NCBI GenBank assembly: GCA_905194705.1
Contig: CAJJTI010000129.1
Location: 1-5,495 of the forward strand
Direction of reading: 5' to 3'
DNA from: an uncultured Solobacterium sp.
Lineage (GTDB): Bacteria > Bacillota_I > Bacilli_A > Erysipelotrichales > Erysipelotrichaceae
DNA: 5,495 bases
This document shows positions 1 to 5,495 of this stretch, piece by piece; positions within the stretch are counted from its first letter, which is position 1; each line of letters opens with the position of its first letter. The notes below the pieces were generated by a model. That model was not told the DNA's origin. It was given only the letters and a program-made list of their open reading frames with translations, and did not search any database. The position numbers and the translations under genes are program-made.

Positions 1-130
1 GTAGGTTATAAAGTTGGAGAAATAAGTAAATAGGTTATCTACCAAATAAAAAAGCTAGTTCTGTATTCGATCATGAGTTTTGGTATTAAATAGAAGACCT
101 CCACGTAGTTTATCAGAAGGACTTTCCGAC

Positions 131-172
131 AATTGTACCCCCTTTTTGTTTTTCGGGGAAGGGGGTACGATT
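131..172. repeat. Strong inverted repeat around GTACCCCCTT
   Basis: GTACCCCCTT (135-144) is repeated as a perfect inverted copy at 159-168; the pairing extends to 131-144/159-172 through one G-T pair, giving a 14-bp stem with a 14-base loop (145-158). There is no T-run after the stem on either strand, so it does not look like an intrinsic terminator. Such GC-rich palindromes in AT-rich element DNA are often protein recognition sites (oriT, recombination or operator sites). The specific role is unknown. Confidence 0.7.
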
Positions 173-230
173 TGGATACTCAACCGTATCTTTTCGTGCG
201 CCTTTTTGGGCTTTCAAGCAAGACTAAAAC

Positions 231-268
231 ATAAAAAAGTCCCACAATACGTTAATATTGCAGGACTT
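231..268 (-). terminator. Rho-independent terminator (minus strand)
   Basis: Reading the minus strand, AAGTCC (268-263) pairs with GGACTT (242-237), then a 2x2 internal mismatch, then CAATA/TATTG pairing (260-256 with 249-245) closing a six-base loop. The stem is followed by a run of six T (238-233, the first two in the stem) and TAT... It is oriented to stop transcription coming from the right, either from the cargo operon about 210 bases upstream or from a short RNA starting near 430. Confidence 0.6.
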
Positions 269-430
269 ATCTCTTTTAGCTTTGTTCTTATGTGATCCGC
301 CTGGGATTCTCCTTGCAGAGTTACCACGCTGATATTTAAAACTTTATATTTTTTGCTTCAAGCATATCCCATGATTTATCCCACTAATTTGCTACGTGCT
401 TTTGCGGTAGTTTGCTCATGGAGAATACTG
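231..430 (-). ncRNA. Possible small noncoding RNA of about 195-200 nt
   Basis: The interval is bounded by an exact -7 box just upstream (441-434) and an intrinsic terminator at its 3' end (268-231), with no credible coding sequence between. The only reading frames are an 11-codon ORF from the ATG at 420 and a 37-codon GTG frame (327-214) that runs through the terminator stem. A small hairpin can form at 392-410 (CTAC with GTAG around an AAAA loop). I do not recognise a known RNA family. It could equally be just the 3' untranslated region of the operon; nothing here proves a separate transcript. Confidence 0.25.
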
Positions 431-433
431 GGG

Positions 434-441
434 CAAAGATA
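434..441 (-). promoter_or_regulatory. Bacteroides -7 box candidate (TATCTTTG) on the minus strand
   Basis: TATCTTTG at 441-434 is an exact match to the TAnnTTTG -7 consensus. A -33 TTTG occurs at 471-468 (inside AGACTTTGAG), but the 26-base spacer is longer than the usual 19-21, so the promoter would be weak or use another upstream element. Transcription would start near 428-430 and run into gene-free sequence toward the terminator at 268-231. Confidence 0.35.
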
Positions 442-480
442 AGCAGAAATATTGATAAATTACTTCTCAAAGTCTAATAA

Positions 481-927
481 TCAATCAATAATTTGTGGTA
501 TCATCTTTTTTTTCTTATTATATCTTTTCAATCTAAGATCGGATGTTAACAATGGCACATTATACTTTATTGCTGTTGAATATATAAGCTTATCATGATT
601 GTCGAAACTGTATTTTTTCTCAATATCGGTAATCTTTAAAAAAGCTTCCAGTACTTCTTTATCAATTGCCTCTATCGAAATGTTATCGCAACTCTTAATC
701 TTCTCATAGACTTCATATCTAATTTTCTCAGAACGTTCTACATTTGTGAATTGCTTTGAAAATATTTCCACGAAAACAATTGAAGGTATTAATAGTATAA
801 TAGAATCATTGTTAAAAGCTTGAGATATAATGTCCAAAGCATGTTGAGACATTTTATTTTGTATTTCAAATGTCGATGAAAAATAAGACATTAATGCAGT
901 TGTATCAATTACGTACTTTTGTTTCAT
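481..927 (-). CDS. PIN-domain protein, probable metal-dependent RNase, last gene of the cargo operon
   Basis: A 148-residue single-domain protein with the PIN layout. The first strand carries VIDTTALMSYF (Asp8). The second acidic residue is Glu54 in IPSIVFVEIF. The third cluster is FDNHDKLIYSTAI (Asp109 and Asp112), and the final strand gives VPLLTSDLRL (Asp130). These acidic residues would coordinate Mg or Mn ions in an RNase active site, so nothing essential appears lost. The length is typical of VapC-like PIN proteins (about 125-150 residues). The C-terminus is basic (LKRYNKKKKM). The start overlaps the preceding gene by 23 bases, so synthesis is coupled to it. In a VapBC module the partner would be a small DNA-binding antitoxin; here the upstream gene is a 151-residue helical protein within an ATPase operon, so an effector nuclease in a multi-gene system is as likely as a plain toxin. 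The PIN call is firm; target and role are inferred. Confidence 0.85.
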   Translation of the reverse strand: MKQKYVIDTTALMSYFSSTFEIQNKMSQHALDIISQAFNNDSIILLIPSIVFVEIFSKQFTNVERSEKIRYEVYEKIKSCDNISIEAIDKEVLEAFLKITDIEKKYSFDNHDKLIYSTAIKYNVPLLTSDLRLKRYNKKKKMIPQIID

Positions 928-1360
928 AAAAGCATCTCAATATATTATGTAAATCTTCCTCGAAAGATTGTGATATTTTTTCTTCTATTTGTGCGATTTG
1001 CTCAATATTATTTCCGATTGTAGCCTTTTTATGTTGTTCGATCAATAGATTTCTATTGTCCGGTAAATGATATCTAAACAACTCATCAATAAGTTTATAA
1101 TCCATTTCATCAACAGTAAAATACATTTTATTTTCTAACTCATATATCTCATGAACAATCTCTTTATTTACAGTTTTACTTTTCATTAATTGTTCTAATA
1201 TTATAGATAAAAAATAGTTTGAACCTATAATATTAATATCCCAATTATCGATTGCACTTTGGATCAATATGCTTAACTCTTCGTTTTCTATACATTGAGA
1301 ATGTAATAGATAATCAATGACTTCTTTATATTCTTCTCTAGATAAACAACGATGATTCAT
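905..1360 (-). CDS. Unrecognised 151-residue acidic helical protein, third gene of the cargo operon
   Basis: No family is recognised. The ATG at 1360 follows the ATPase stop (TAG at 1364-1362) after a single base, a termination-reinitiation arrangement. Its 3' end overlaps the PIN gene by 23 bases. The sequence looks almost wholly alpha-helical, with a Glu/Ile-rich composition: helices near EEYKEVIDYLLHS, SNYFLSIILEQLMKS, KEIVHEIYELENKM, and a long C-terminal amphipathic helix (IEQIAQIEEKISQSFEEDLHNILRC, about 119-143). There is no obvious catalytic motif, HTH or membrane segment. By position it could be a linker or adaptor between the ATPase and the PIN protein, or an inhibitor of the PIN nuclease in the way a VapB restrains VapC; it lacks a recognisable VapB-type DNA-binding domain. 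Both roles are inference from context only. Confidence 0.65.
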   Translation of the reverse strand: MNHRCLSREEYKEVIDYLLHSQCIENEELSILIQSAIDNWDINIIGSNYFLSIILEQLMKSKTVNKEIVHEIYELENKMYFTVDEMDYKLIDELFRYHLPDNRNLLIEQHKKATIGNNIEQIAQIEEKISQSFEEDLHNILRCFYETKVRN

Positions 1361-1361
1361 T

Positions 1362-2762
1362 CTATTCCTGATTTGCTTTATTTAATAAGTCTGATGAATT
1401 CTCATCTATAATATTTTCAGCTGTTTTTACCTCTATTTCACTCTTTTTTAGCATGTGAGTAACTTCTGCTACATCAATAGTTTTAATATTATTTTTTGCA
1501 GCATTTTCTAATAGCATATAGGCAAGTCCTAACATTTGAGCTGCATTATATTCTTTTTCCTCTCCAATCTTTGCAATCGCACTTTCTGTGAATGGTTGAA
1601 TGCTATCTTCTTTATTAATCCTGTATTCTGTAAGGTATTTCTTAATTAAAAGAATTGCCCTGTTTTTATCTAATTTGTTAAAATAGATAATATGAGGTAC
1701 AGCCGATGAAGGCGAAATGGAACTTCTTTGTTCCATACCGGATTCACTCCATGCCTTTTCAATCAACCGAGGCACACCAGCATGAAGCATTAATAATAGA
1801 TTATAAAAACCGATTCTAGCATTAGCAGAAGTTCCATCAAAAAAATTTCTCCTAATTTCTAAGGCAAAATCTCTTTTCTGCCTATCACTTTGAAAATCTG
1901 GAATTCTTTCAAAATCATCAACAATAATATATGCTCCGTTAAATCCAGAAGCAAGAAAGAGATATACCATATCATTAAATATGAAGTCAATTTTTTCACT
2001 ATCCTTTTTTAATTCTTGATAATATGCTTGAATATTAACAGAGGTGATAATCTTAAAATTAACTTTGGAGTATGTGTTTGAATATCTTTTTCTCAATGGA
2101 TTACTAGATGAAATTTTATTGTAGAAATCATTGTTTTTGACGAGATAAGCATGAATATCGTCATAGTAAATATTTTTCTTGTTATACCATTCTAAATTAT
2201 TGAGAGATTCAATTAGTGCAGATTCATTCTCTAATTCGCTCTCATCCAATTTATCTGGCATAATATTTACTATTGCGTCTACTCGTAATGATGCTAATGC
2301 ATAGTCTATTACTTTTGCATTAAAAATAGCTTCAGCCCAAATGTCTAATAAATTGGAAAATGATCTAGTTCTTCCACTTGTATCAGGTGTTAAATATAGT
2401 CCAAAGCATTTGTTTGCCTCATTTGTAATGTCTAAGCAATATGAATTATTTATTCTTTTTATCAAATTAATGGCGAATGATGATTTACCGTTACCTCTGC
2501 CAACATAGGAAGTATCCAAAATATAGCCAACTCTAATATGACTTGGGTTACTTTGAGGAACTTTGAGAAAACTTTCTTCCACTTGCATTTCTTCAATATC
2601 CCTGACAGAGGCTTCGTAAATGTCTCCATTATATCGTTTATCCGTACTTTCTTGATTAAGAAATGGATTCAGCGGAAATGGATTCTCTTTCAGATTATAA
2701 CATTCATAAACATTTCCATTATCAGTGACTATTCCTGTTGCTTTTTTAAATATACTTCCCAT
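1362..2762 (-). CDS. AAA+-type P-loop ATPase (ExeA/Cdc6/BrxD-like fold), second gene of the cargo operon
   Basis: A 466-residue cytoplasmic protein. An N-terminal LKENPFPLNP (24-33) resembles the ENPF motif that precedes the ATPase core in ExeA/GspA-type AAA+ proteins. The Walker A loop is VGRGNGKSS (87-95), with Val in place of the usual first Gly or Ala but with GxGKS intact. Walker B is AYIIVDDFER (278-286... Asp282, Asp283, Glu285), so the catalytic DE is replaced by DD-x-E, closer to the DDxDR of KAP-type NTPases. LLLMLHAGVPRLIEKAW (about 322-338) corresponds to the sensor-1 strand and the 'AGxPxL' segment of ExeA-like and BrxD-like ATPases. Residues 362-440 form the helical lid, but the sensor-2 Arg usually found in a GNPR-like motif is missing at YNAAQM (405-410). 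An insert of about 130 residues (155-280) lies between Walker A and B. Such ATPases act as switches or loaders on DNA. Placement in an exact family and any defence function are inference. It starts 1 bp after the gene upstream and ends 1 bp before the next. Confidence 0.8.
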   Translation of the reverse strand: MGSIFKKATGIVTDNGNVYECYNLKENPFPLNPFLNQESTDKRYNGDIYEASVRDIEEMQVEESFLKVPQSNPSHIRVGYILDTSYVGRGNGKSSFAINLIKRINNSYCLDITNEANKCFGLYLTPDTSGRTRSFSNLLDIWAEAIFNAKVIDYALASLRVDAIVNIMPDKLDESELENESALIESLNNLEWYNKKNIYYDDIHAYLVKNNDFYNKISSSNPLRKRYSNTYSKVNFKIITSVNIQAYYQELKKDSEKIDFIFNDMVYLFLASGFNGAYIIVDDFERIPDFQSDRQKRDFALEIRRNFFDGTSANARIGFYNLLLMLHAGVPRLIEKAWSESGMEQRSSISPSSAVPHIIYFNKLDKNRAILLIKKYLTEYRINKEDSIQPFTESAIAKIGEEKEYNAAQMLGLAYMLLENAAKNNIKTIDVAEVTHMLKKSEIEVKTAENIIDENSSDLLNKANQE

Positions 2763-2763
2763 A

Positions 2764-4080
2764 TTAATTATAGTTTATTGCAATTATATTTTTTAATTTT
2801 CCATTAATCAACACAGGCTCTCTTTTGAGGTACATTGCGTTGGTTTCATACGGAAGTCTGTCGGCTTCCAATGATATTTGGATTTTCAATTTTCCCTGCA
2901 AATTTAACAAATAAGTATGCTCTAAAGAATCATCAAAAACAAAACTTGGAATTCTTAATTTGAAACAAACTCGTTCTTTTAAATCCAGCAAATTGATAAA
3001 GTGAGTTTTTCTAGTTTTTTGCAAAATGTAATATTCATCAAGCAGAGTTTTTACGAACTCAGTTTGATTGTTATCGTCCCATAGAGGCTTATGTACGTAT
3101 AAAGATTCTGAATCCGAATATTCGAAAACTTTCATAAAATCGCCATTTTTTACATTTTTAGTAATAATCGAAGTTGGATAAACAATACGACCACTGAAGT
3201 CGGGAAAAAACTCAGTACTATATAAAACGCCTGCCTGTTTGGCTCTTTCTACCCATATATTGAAGACGTCAAAACTGTAATTGTAGTTGTATATATTTTT
3301 TAAAAAATAATTCAACCAATATTTTCTAAAATGGCTTAGTACTGAATTATATTTCTCTGTATTAAAGCTTTCACATGGATTTTCACCTATTAATTTATCA
3401 AATTTCAATTTGCTGATAAGTTTACCTTCTTCTTCTTGCAAAGATACTATTTGTTTTTTAGTATATTTCCTGATATCCTCTTCTAGACGCTTCATTAGAG
3501 CTTTCGAATAATCAAAAACGTGTTGGTTGGTTGTAAATGTTGATTTATCAAAATCAAGCTTCAATCCTGAATAAATAGGGAATATTAACAAACCATTTTT
3601 TAAAGTATTATCTTCATAACAAAGTTTCAATAATTGATAAAAAGAAAAGTGTTTCTCTTCCATTTTCTTTAGCATAAAAAGATTGAAACTTAATTTTCCT
3701 TTTTCATATTCCTGTAAAGCACTTTCCCCAGAAGGAGTTAAAAAAATGCTCTTTTTTTCGCTATCTATTATTTTGCTATTTGCATTTTTTCTAGTAATAA
3801 GATTGTAATCAATAGATTCACTAATTACTTGTTGAAATGTATAAGCAAATTTGGCTAGCTGTTTCTTTGTTAATTTCTCATCATCTGCTGTAAGTCTTTT
3901 ATATTTTGATTCTCCTAATAGATATTTCTTTTTGAGAATTTTAAATTCCTCTAGTATTTCATTTTCATCAGAGTGCATTTTCACACTCTTTAGTAATATA
4001 TAAAAATAGTCTAGAAAATAGAATTTCTTGACAAAATTTGGGTTTGGGGTTATCATTTCTTTCTTAAAAATATCTTCCAT
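2764..4080 (-). CDS. Unrecognised 438-residue protein with probable winged-helix segments, first gene of the cargo operon
   Basis: I do not recognise the family. The frame can be extended to a TTG at 4122, but the first ATG (4080) is preferred: an AAAAG lies about 9 bases upstream and the predicted transcription start falls at the TTG. Numbering from ATG 4080, residues 72-127 look like a winged helix: helices around KKQLAKF and FQQVISESIDYNLIT, then a wing with IFLTPSGESALQEY, the LTPxGxxxL pattern common in MarR/PadR-type wings. Residues about 246-305 (FRKYWLNYF, then FNIWVERAKQAGVLY and GRIVYPTS) look like a second one. The C-terminal 70 residues (KLRIPSFVF to the end) appear to be a compact beta-rich domain of unknown type. 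No signal peptide or membrane segment is seen, so it is likely cytoplasmic. The stop is one base from the ATPase start, implying translational coupling and a shared complex. A DNA-binding or recognition role is inference; no nuclease motif was found. Confidence 0.75.
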   Translation of the reverse strand: MEDIFKKEMITPNPNFVKKFYFLDYFYILLKSVKMHSDENEILEEFKILKKKYLLGESKYKRLTADDEKLTKKQLAKFAYTFQQVISESIDYNLITRKNANSKIIDSEKKSIFLTPSGESALQEYEKGKLSFNLFMLKKMEEKHFSFYQLLKLCYEDNTLKNGLLIFPIYSGLKLDFDKSTFTTNQHVFDYSKALMKRLEEDIRKYTKKQIVSLQEEEGKLISKLKFDKLIGENPCESFNTEKYNSVLSHFRKYWLNYFLKNIYNYNYSFDVFNIWVERAKQAGVLYSTEFFPDFSGRIVYPTSIITKNVKNGDFMKVFEYSDSESLYVHKPLWDDNNQTEFVKTLLDEYYILQKTRKTHFINLLDLKERVCFKLRIPSFVFDDSLEHTYLLNLQGKLKIQISLEADRLPYETNAMYLKREPVLINGKLKNIIAINYN

Positions 4081-4129
4081 CGTATATACTTTTACATATC
4101 TAATTGATAGTACATTAATCAATGTAGCG

Positions 4130-4160
4130 TAAAATTAGTTCTTTTAGAGAGTATGTGCAA
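4130..4160 (-). promoter_or_regulatory. Candidate Bacteroides-type promoter of the four-gene operon
   Basis: On the minus strand TAATTTTA (4137-4130) matches the Bacteroides -7 consensus TAnnTTTG at seven of eight positions. A TTG (4160-4158, in GTTG, against consensus TTTG) lies 19-20 bases upstream, the usual spacing. Transcription would then start near 4123, leaving a leader of about 43 bases before the ATG at 4080. Such short AT-rich matches occur by chance, so this is a candidate only. Confidence 0.4.
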
Positions 4161-4172
4161 CTTATCAGCATG

Positions 4173-4199
4173 AAAAAAACATCAAGATACTGTTGATAT
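4173..4199 (-). terminator. Weak intrinsic terminator candidate after the relaxase gene
   Basis: On the minus strand a 7-bp stem (ATATCAA at 4199-4193 with TTGATGT at 4185-4179, including one G-T pair) encloses a 7-base loop and runs into seven T residues (4179-4173). It lies about 70 bases downstream of the relaxase stop and upstream of the cargo operon. The stem is AT-rich, so it would be inefficient if it works at all; read-through from the mob genes into the cargo is quite possible. Confidence 0.3.
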
Positions 4200-4271
4200 G
4201 CCGTATTTAATATTTTTTAAACAAGGGAGCAGGTATGAATTTGCATAGCGAGAAGACTTAGATTAAGATAA

Positions 4272-5225
4272 CTATAGCTTTGGAAACTTTCTTTTCCTTT
4301 TGATTTTTTCTTGCTGTTGTTCTTCAATGTTCGGATTTGAATCGAGAGTTACTTCTGATGCAATGAATCCAACAAGAGATTTTGTTGAATGGTTTTTAAA
4401 AATATTGTAGTTTTGTTTTTTACCTGTTTGCTTGTCAGTATTGAAAGCCTGTTTATCCACTTCCTTGTTTGCAAGATTGAAAGAAAACATATTTTCTTGG
4501 TTGCTATCTTGATTGATTATCATTCCTTTTTCGCTATCTTGATTTTTTTGTTCCTGTAGTTTGAGTTGTTCTGAGATAGAATTGTTTTTCATCGTATTGT
4601 GATAATCAAATGATTCAGTTTGCTGGCGATTGTAGTTGAATAGTTTATCAAATCCCTGTTCTGCCTGTTGGAATAGGTTTATACGATCAAAGCCGCCTGT
4701 TACCGTTCCTTTCTTGGTATTCTTATGGTTAGTAAGTGGAGATAGTTTTTTCTTATTGGATTGGTCTTTACGGCTCACAATCAAATGACAGTGCATATTC
4801 AGTTCATATTCTGAACGACTGCGATCAAAATGAATTTTGCCATAGAACTTTATATCCGATGCAAAAAGTTCTTTGTTGAAGTTCTTGGCATATTCAGGAA
4901 TAAACACTTCACGGATATATCGCTTCATTGCTTCGGCTTGTTCCTGTTCTGTGTTACCCATCGCTTGAAGTTCCTTTTTCGATGGGCTGACATGGATAGC
5001 ATAAAACTTAGCATCCGTTTTTAGAAGTTGCCCGATATTACTATCTATATCTTTTATGACGGTTGATTTATAGATGTTATCCTCTGTCAGATTGAAAAAG
5101 CCTTCGGTATAGATGCCCTTTCCTATCCGTTCTAAATCTTCATGTTCCATGTAATTAACTAACTGCCTGCAACTTCCAGTATTATTGTATGTTCCGTTTG
5201 ATGGCGGGGCAAAGTCTATGTGCAT
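4272..5225 (-). CDS. MobB/BtgB-type (DUF5712) relaxase-like mobilization protein
   Basis: An intact 317-residue protein read from an ATG four bases after the upstream mobilization gene. The N-terminal half looks like a small HUH-type relaxase domain: Tyr25 in LVNYMEHED is the candidate nucleophile, residues 74-81 (FYAIHVSP) resemble the core strand, and KIHFDR (His132) is followed by NMHCHLIVSRKD, whose His145 and His147 form the HxH metal-binding pair. The C-terminal half (about 200-317) is low-complexity, rich in Gln, Asn and Lys, and ends in a basic tail (KIKRKRKFPKL). This fits the Bacteroidales DUF5712 family, often labelled MobB or BtgB, which nicks or assists nicking at oriT so that the element can be mobilized by a co-resident conjugation system. 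Relaxase activity is inferred from motif layout and from the BtgA-like neighbour. No type IV coupling protein or tra genes are visible here. Base composition is less AT-rich than the cargo downstream, consistent with the cargo having a different origin. Confidence 0.82.
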   Translation of the reverse strand: MHIDFAPPSNGTYNNTGSCRQLVNYMEHEDLERIGKGIYTEGFFNLTEDNIYKSTVIKDIDSNIGQLLKTDAKFYAIHVSPSKKELQAMGNTEQEQAEAMKRYIREVFIPEYAKNFNKELFASDIKFYGKIHFDRSRSEYELNMHCHLIVSRKDQSNKKKLSPLTNHKNTKKGTVTGGFDRINLFQQAEQGFDKLFNYNRQQTESFDYHNTMKNNSISEQLKLQEQKNQDSEKGMIINQDSNQENMFSFNLANKEVDKQAFNTDKQTGKKQNYNIFKNHSTKSLVGFIASEVTLDSNPNIEEQQQEKIKRKRKFPKL

Positions 5226-5229
5226 AATT

Positions 5230-5495
5230 CTACGTATTTATCAAATTACTGATTTTTGTTTTCAGATTCTCTTTCCTTTTACTATCCATCACACCGCAAG
5301 CAGATAGTTCTGAATAGAGTTGTATCAGTTGAATTAACTTTTTATAATCTCGTTGGTGTATCTGGTAGAGTGCATTAATCTGTTTGGATTGATTGTTTAT
5401 AACATCGGCATGATTACAGAACTGCTCACTTAACTTTTTTAGTACGGCTGTTTGTCTCTCCTGACTGGCTTCCAGTTGAGAGAGAATAAGAGTTT
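5230..5495 (-). CDS. BtgA/BfmA-like mobilization accessory protein, C-terminal part (5' end outside window)
   Basis: An open frame enters from the right edge and ends at a TAG at 5232-5230, giving the last 87 residues. The fragment is rich in Gln, Lys, Leu and Asn with heptad-like hydrophobic spacing (from LILSQLEASQ through LYQIHQRDYKKLIQLIQLY), so it is probably a coiled coil. It ends in a basic stretch (DSKRKENLKTK). Four bases separate its stop from the relaxase ATG at 5225, so the two are almost certainly co-transcribed. In Bacteroides mobilizable elements the gene just upstream of a DUF5712/BtgB-type relaxase is commonly a BtgA/BfmA family accessory protein, thought to help the relaxase recognise oriT. 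The assignment rests on this position and the coiled-coil C-terminus; the diagnostic N-terminal half is not in the window. It is too short for the six-frame list because no start codon is present. Confidence 0.7.
   Translation of the reverse strand, partial: TLILSQLEASQERQTAVLKKLSEQFCNHADVINNQSKQINALYQIHQRDYKKLIQLIQLYSELSACGVMDSKRKENLKTKISNLINT

Larger units (their letters stand above)
1..480. other. Gene-free region downstream of the cargo operon
   Basis: About 480 bases with no convincing coding sequence on either strand. The longest plus-strand frame (80-295) begins with TTG, ends in a composition unlike a folded protein and runs across both inverted repeats, so it is rejected. Contents are the palindrome at 131-172, the minus-strand terminator at 231-268, a small hairpin at 392-410 and a -7-like box at 434-441. 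The 8-base TAGGTTAT occurs at 3-10 and 31-38. G+C is visibly higher than in the cargo genes, suggesting backbone element DNA rather than cargo. Confidence 0.6.

Noticed and set aside
80..295. 71-codon plus-strand frame starting with TTG
   Set aside because: It crosses the 131-172 palindrome and the reverse side of the 231-268 terminator, lacks an ATG start, and has no protein-like domain pattern.
290..312. TGATCCGCCTGGGATTC resembles the 3' end of a tRNA in reverse, a common integration target
   Set aside because: The T-arm does not close (no matching CCAGG partner after the loop) and no anticodon arm follows, so neither a tRNA nor a tRNA fragment att site can be supported.
214..327. 37-codon minus-strand frame with a GTG start whose translation looks somewhat protein-like (LQGESQADHIRTKLKEISPA)
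   Set aside because: It reads straight through the terminator stem and T-run, is very short, and continuing it would need frame changes. A remnant of a degraded gene is possible but not supportable from one sequence.
2538..2807. 89-codon plus-strand frame
   Set aside because: Antisense shadow of the ATPase gene start and the end of the gene upstream; composition is Phe/Ile-rich as expected for the complement of AT-rich coding DNA.
481..4080. Assignment of the cassette to BREX, Dnd/Dpt or a Tn7-like TnsC system
   Set aside because: The ATPase has general AAA+ resemblance only. No PglZ, methyltransferase, DptH-like helicase, transposase or target-selection gene is present, and the neighbours do not match those systems.
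4830..5024. 64-codon plus-strand frame
   Set aside because: Antisense to the relaxase core; no independent support.
1..5495. CRISPR array or long tandem repeats
   Set aside because: No regularly spaced repeats were seen; the only short direct repeat is the 8-base TAGGTTAT at 3-10 and 31-38, which is within chance.

Overview
The window reads as part of a mobilizable or conjugative element from a member of the Bacteroidales (Bacteroides, Parabacteroides or a close relative). The evidence is the mobilization pair at the right end, which matches the BtgA/BtgB (BfmA / DUF5712 'MobB') type known from Bacteroides elements. Promoter-like sequences of the TAnnTTTG type and a very AT-rich cargo agree with this. 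All clear genes lie on the minus strand, so transcription runs right to left.

Right end (about 4272-5495): the C-terminal 87 codons of a coiled-coil BtgA-like accessory protein run in from outside the window. Four bases later comes an intact 317-residue relaxase-like protein with an HxH motif. A 150-190 bp AT-rich spacer follows, holding a weak terminator candidate and a Bacteroides-style promoter candidate.

Centre (481-4080): four minus-strand genes are packed almost without gaps (1 bp, 1 bp, then a 23 bp overlap). In order they are: a 438-residue protein with two probable winged-helix segments and an unrecognised C-terminal domain; a 466-residue AAA+-type P-loop ATPase; a 151-residue acidic, helical protein of unknown family; and a 148-residue PIN-domain protein with its acidic active-site residues. 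The spacing implies one mRNA and probably one system. A DNA-binding/sensor protein, an ATPase switch and an RNase-type effector carried next to mobilization genes look like an anti-phage or inter-element conflict cassette. I do not recognise it as any named system. The defence role is inference; the four-gene architecture is seen directly.

Left end (1-480): no convincing gene. It holds a good minus-strand intrinsic terminator (231-268), a promoter-like box about 165 bases upstream of it (434-441) that together could delimit a small RNA, and a separate strong 14-bp inverted repeat (131-172) that is not terminator-like and could be a recognition site such as an oriT or attachment-region hairpin.
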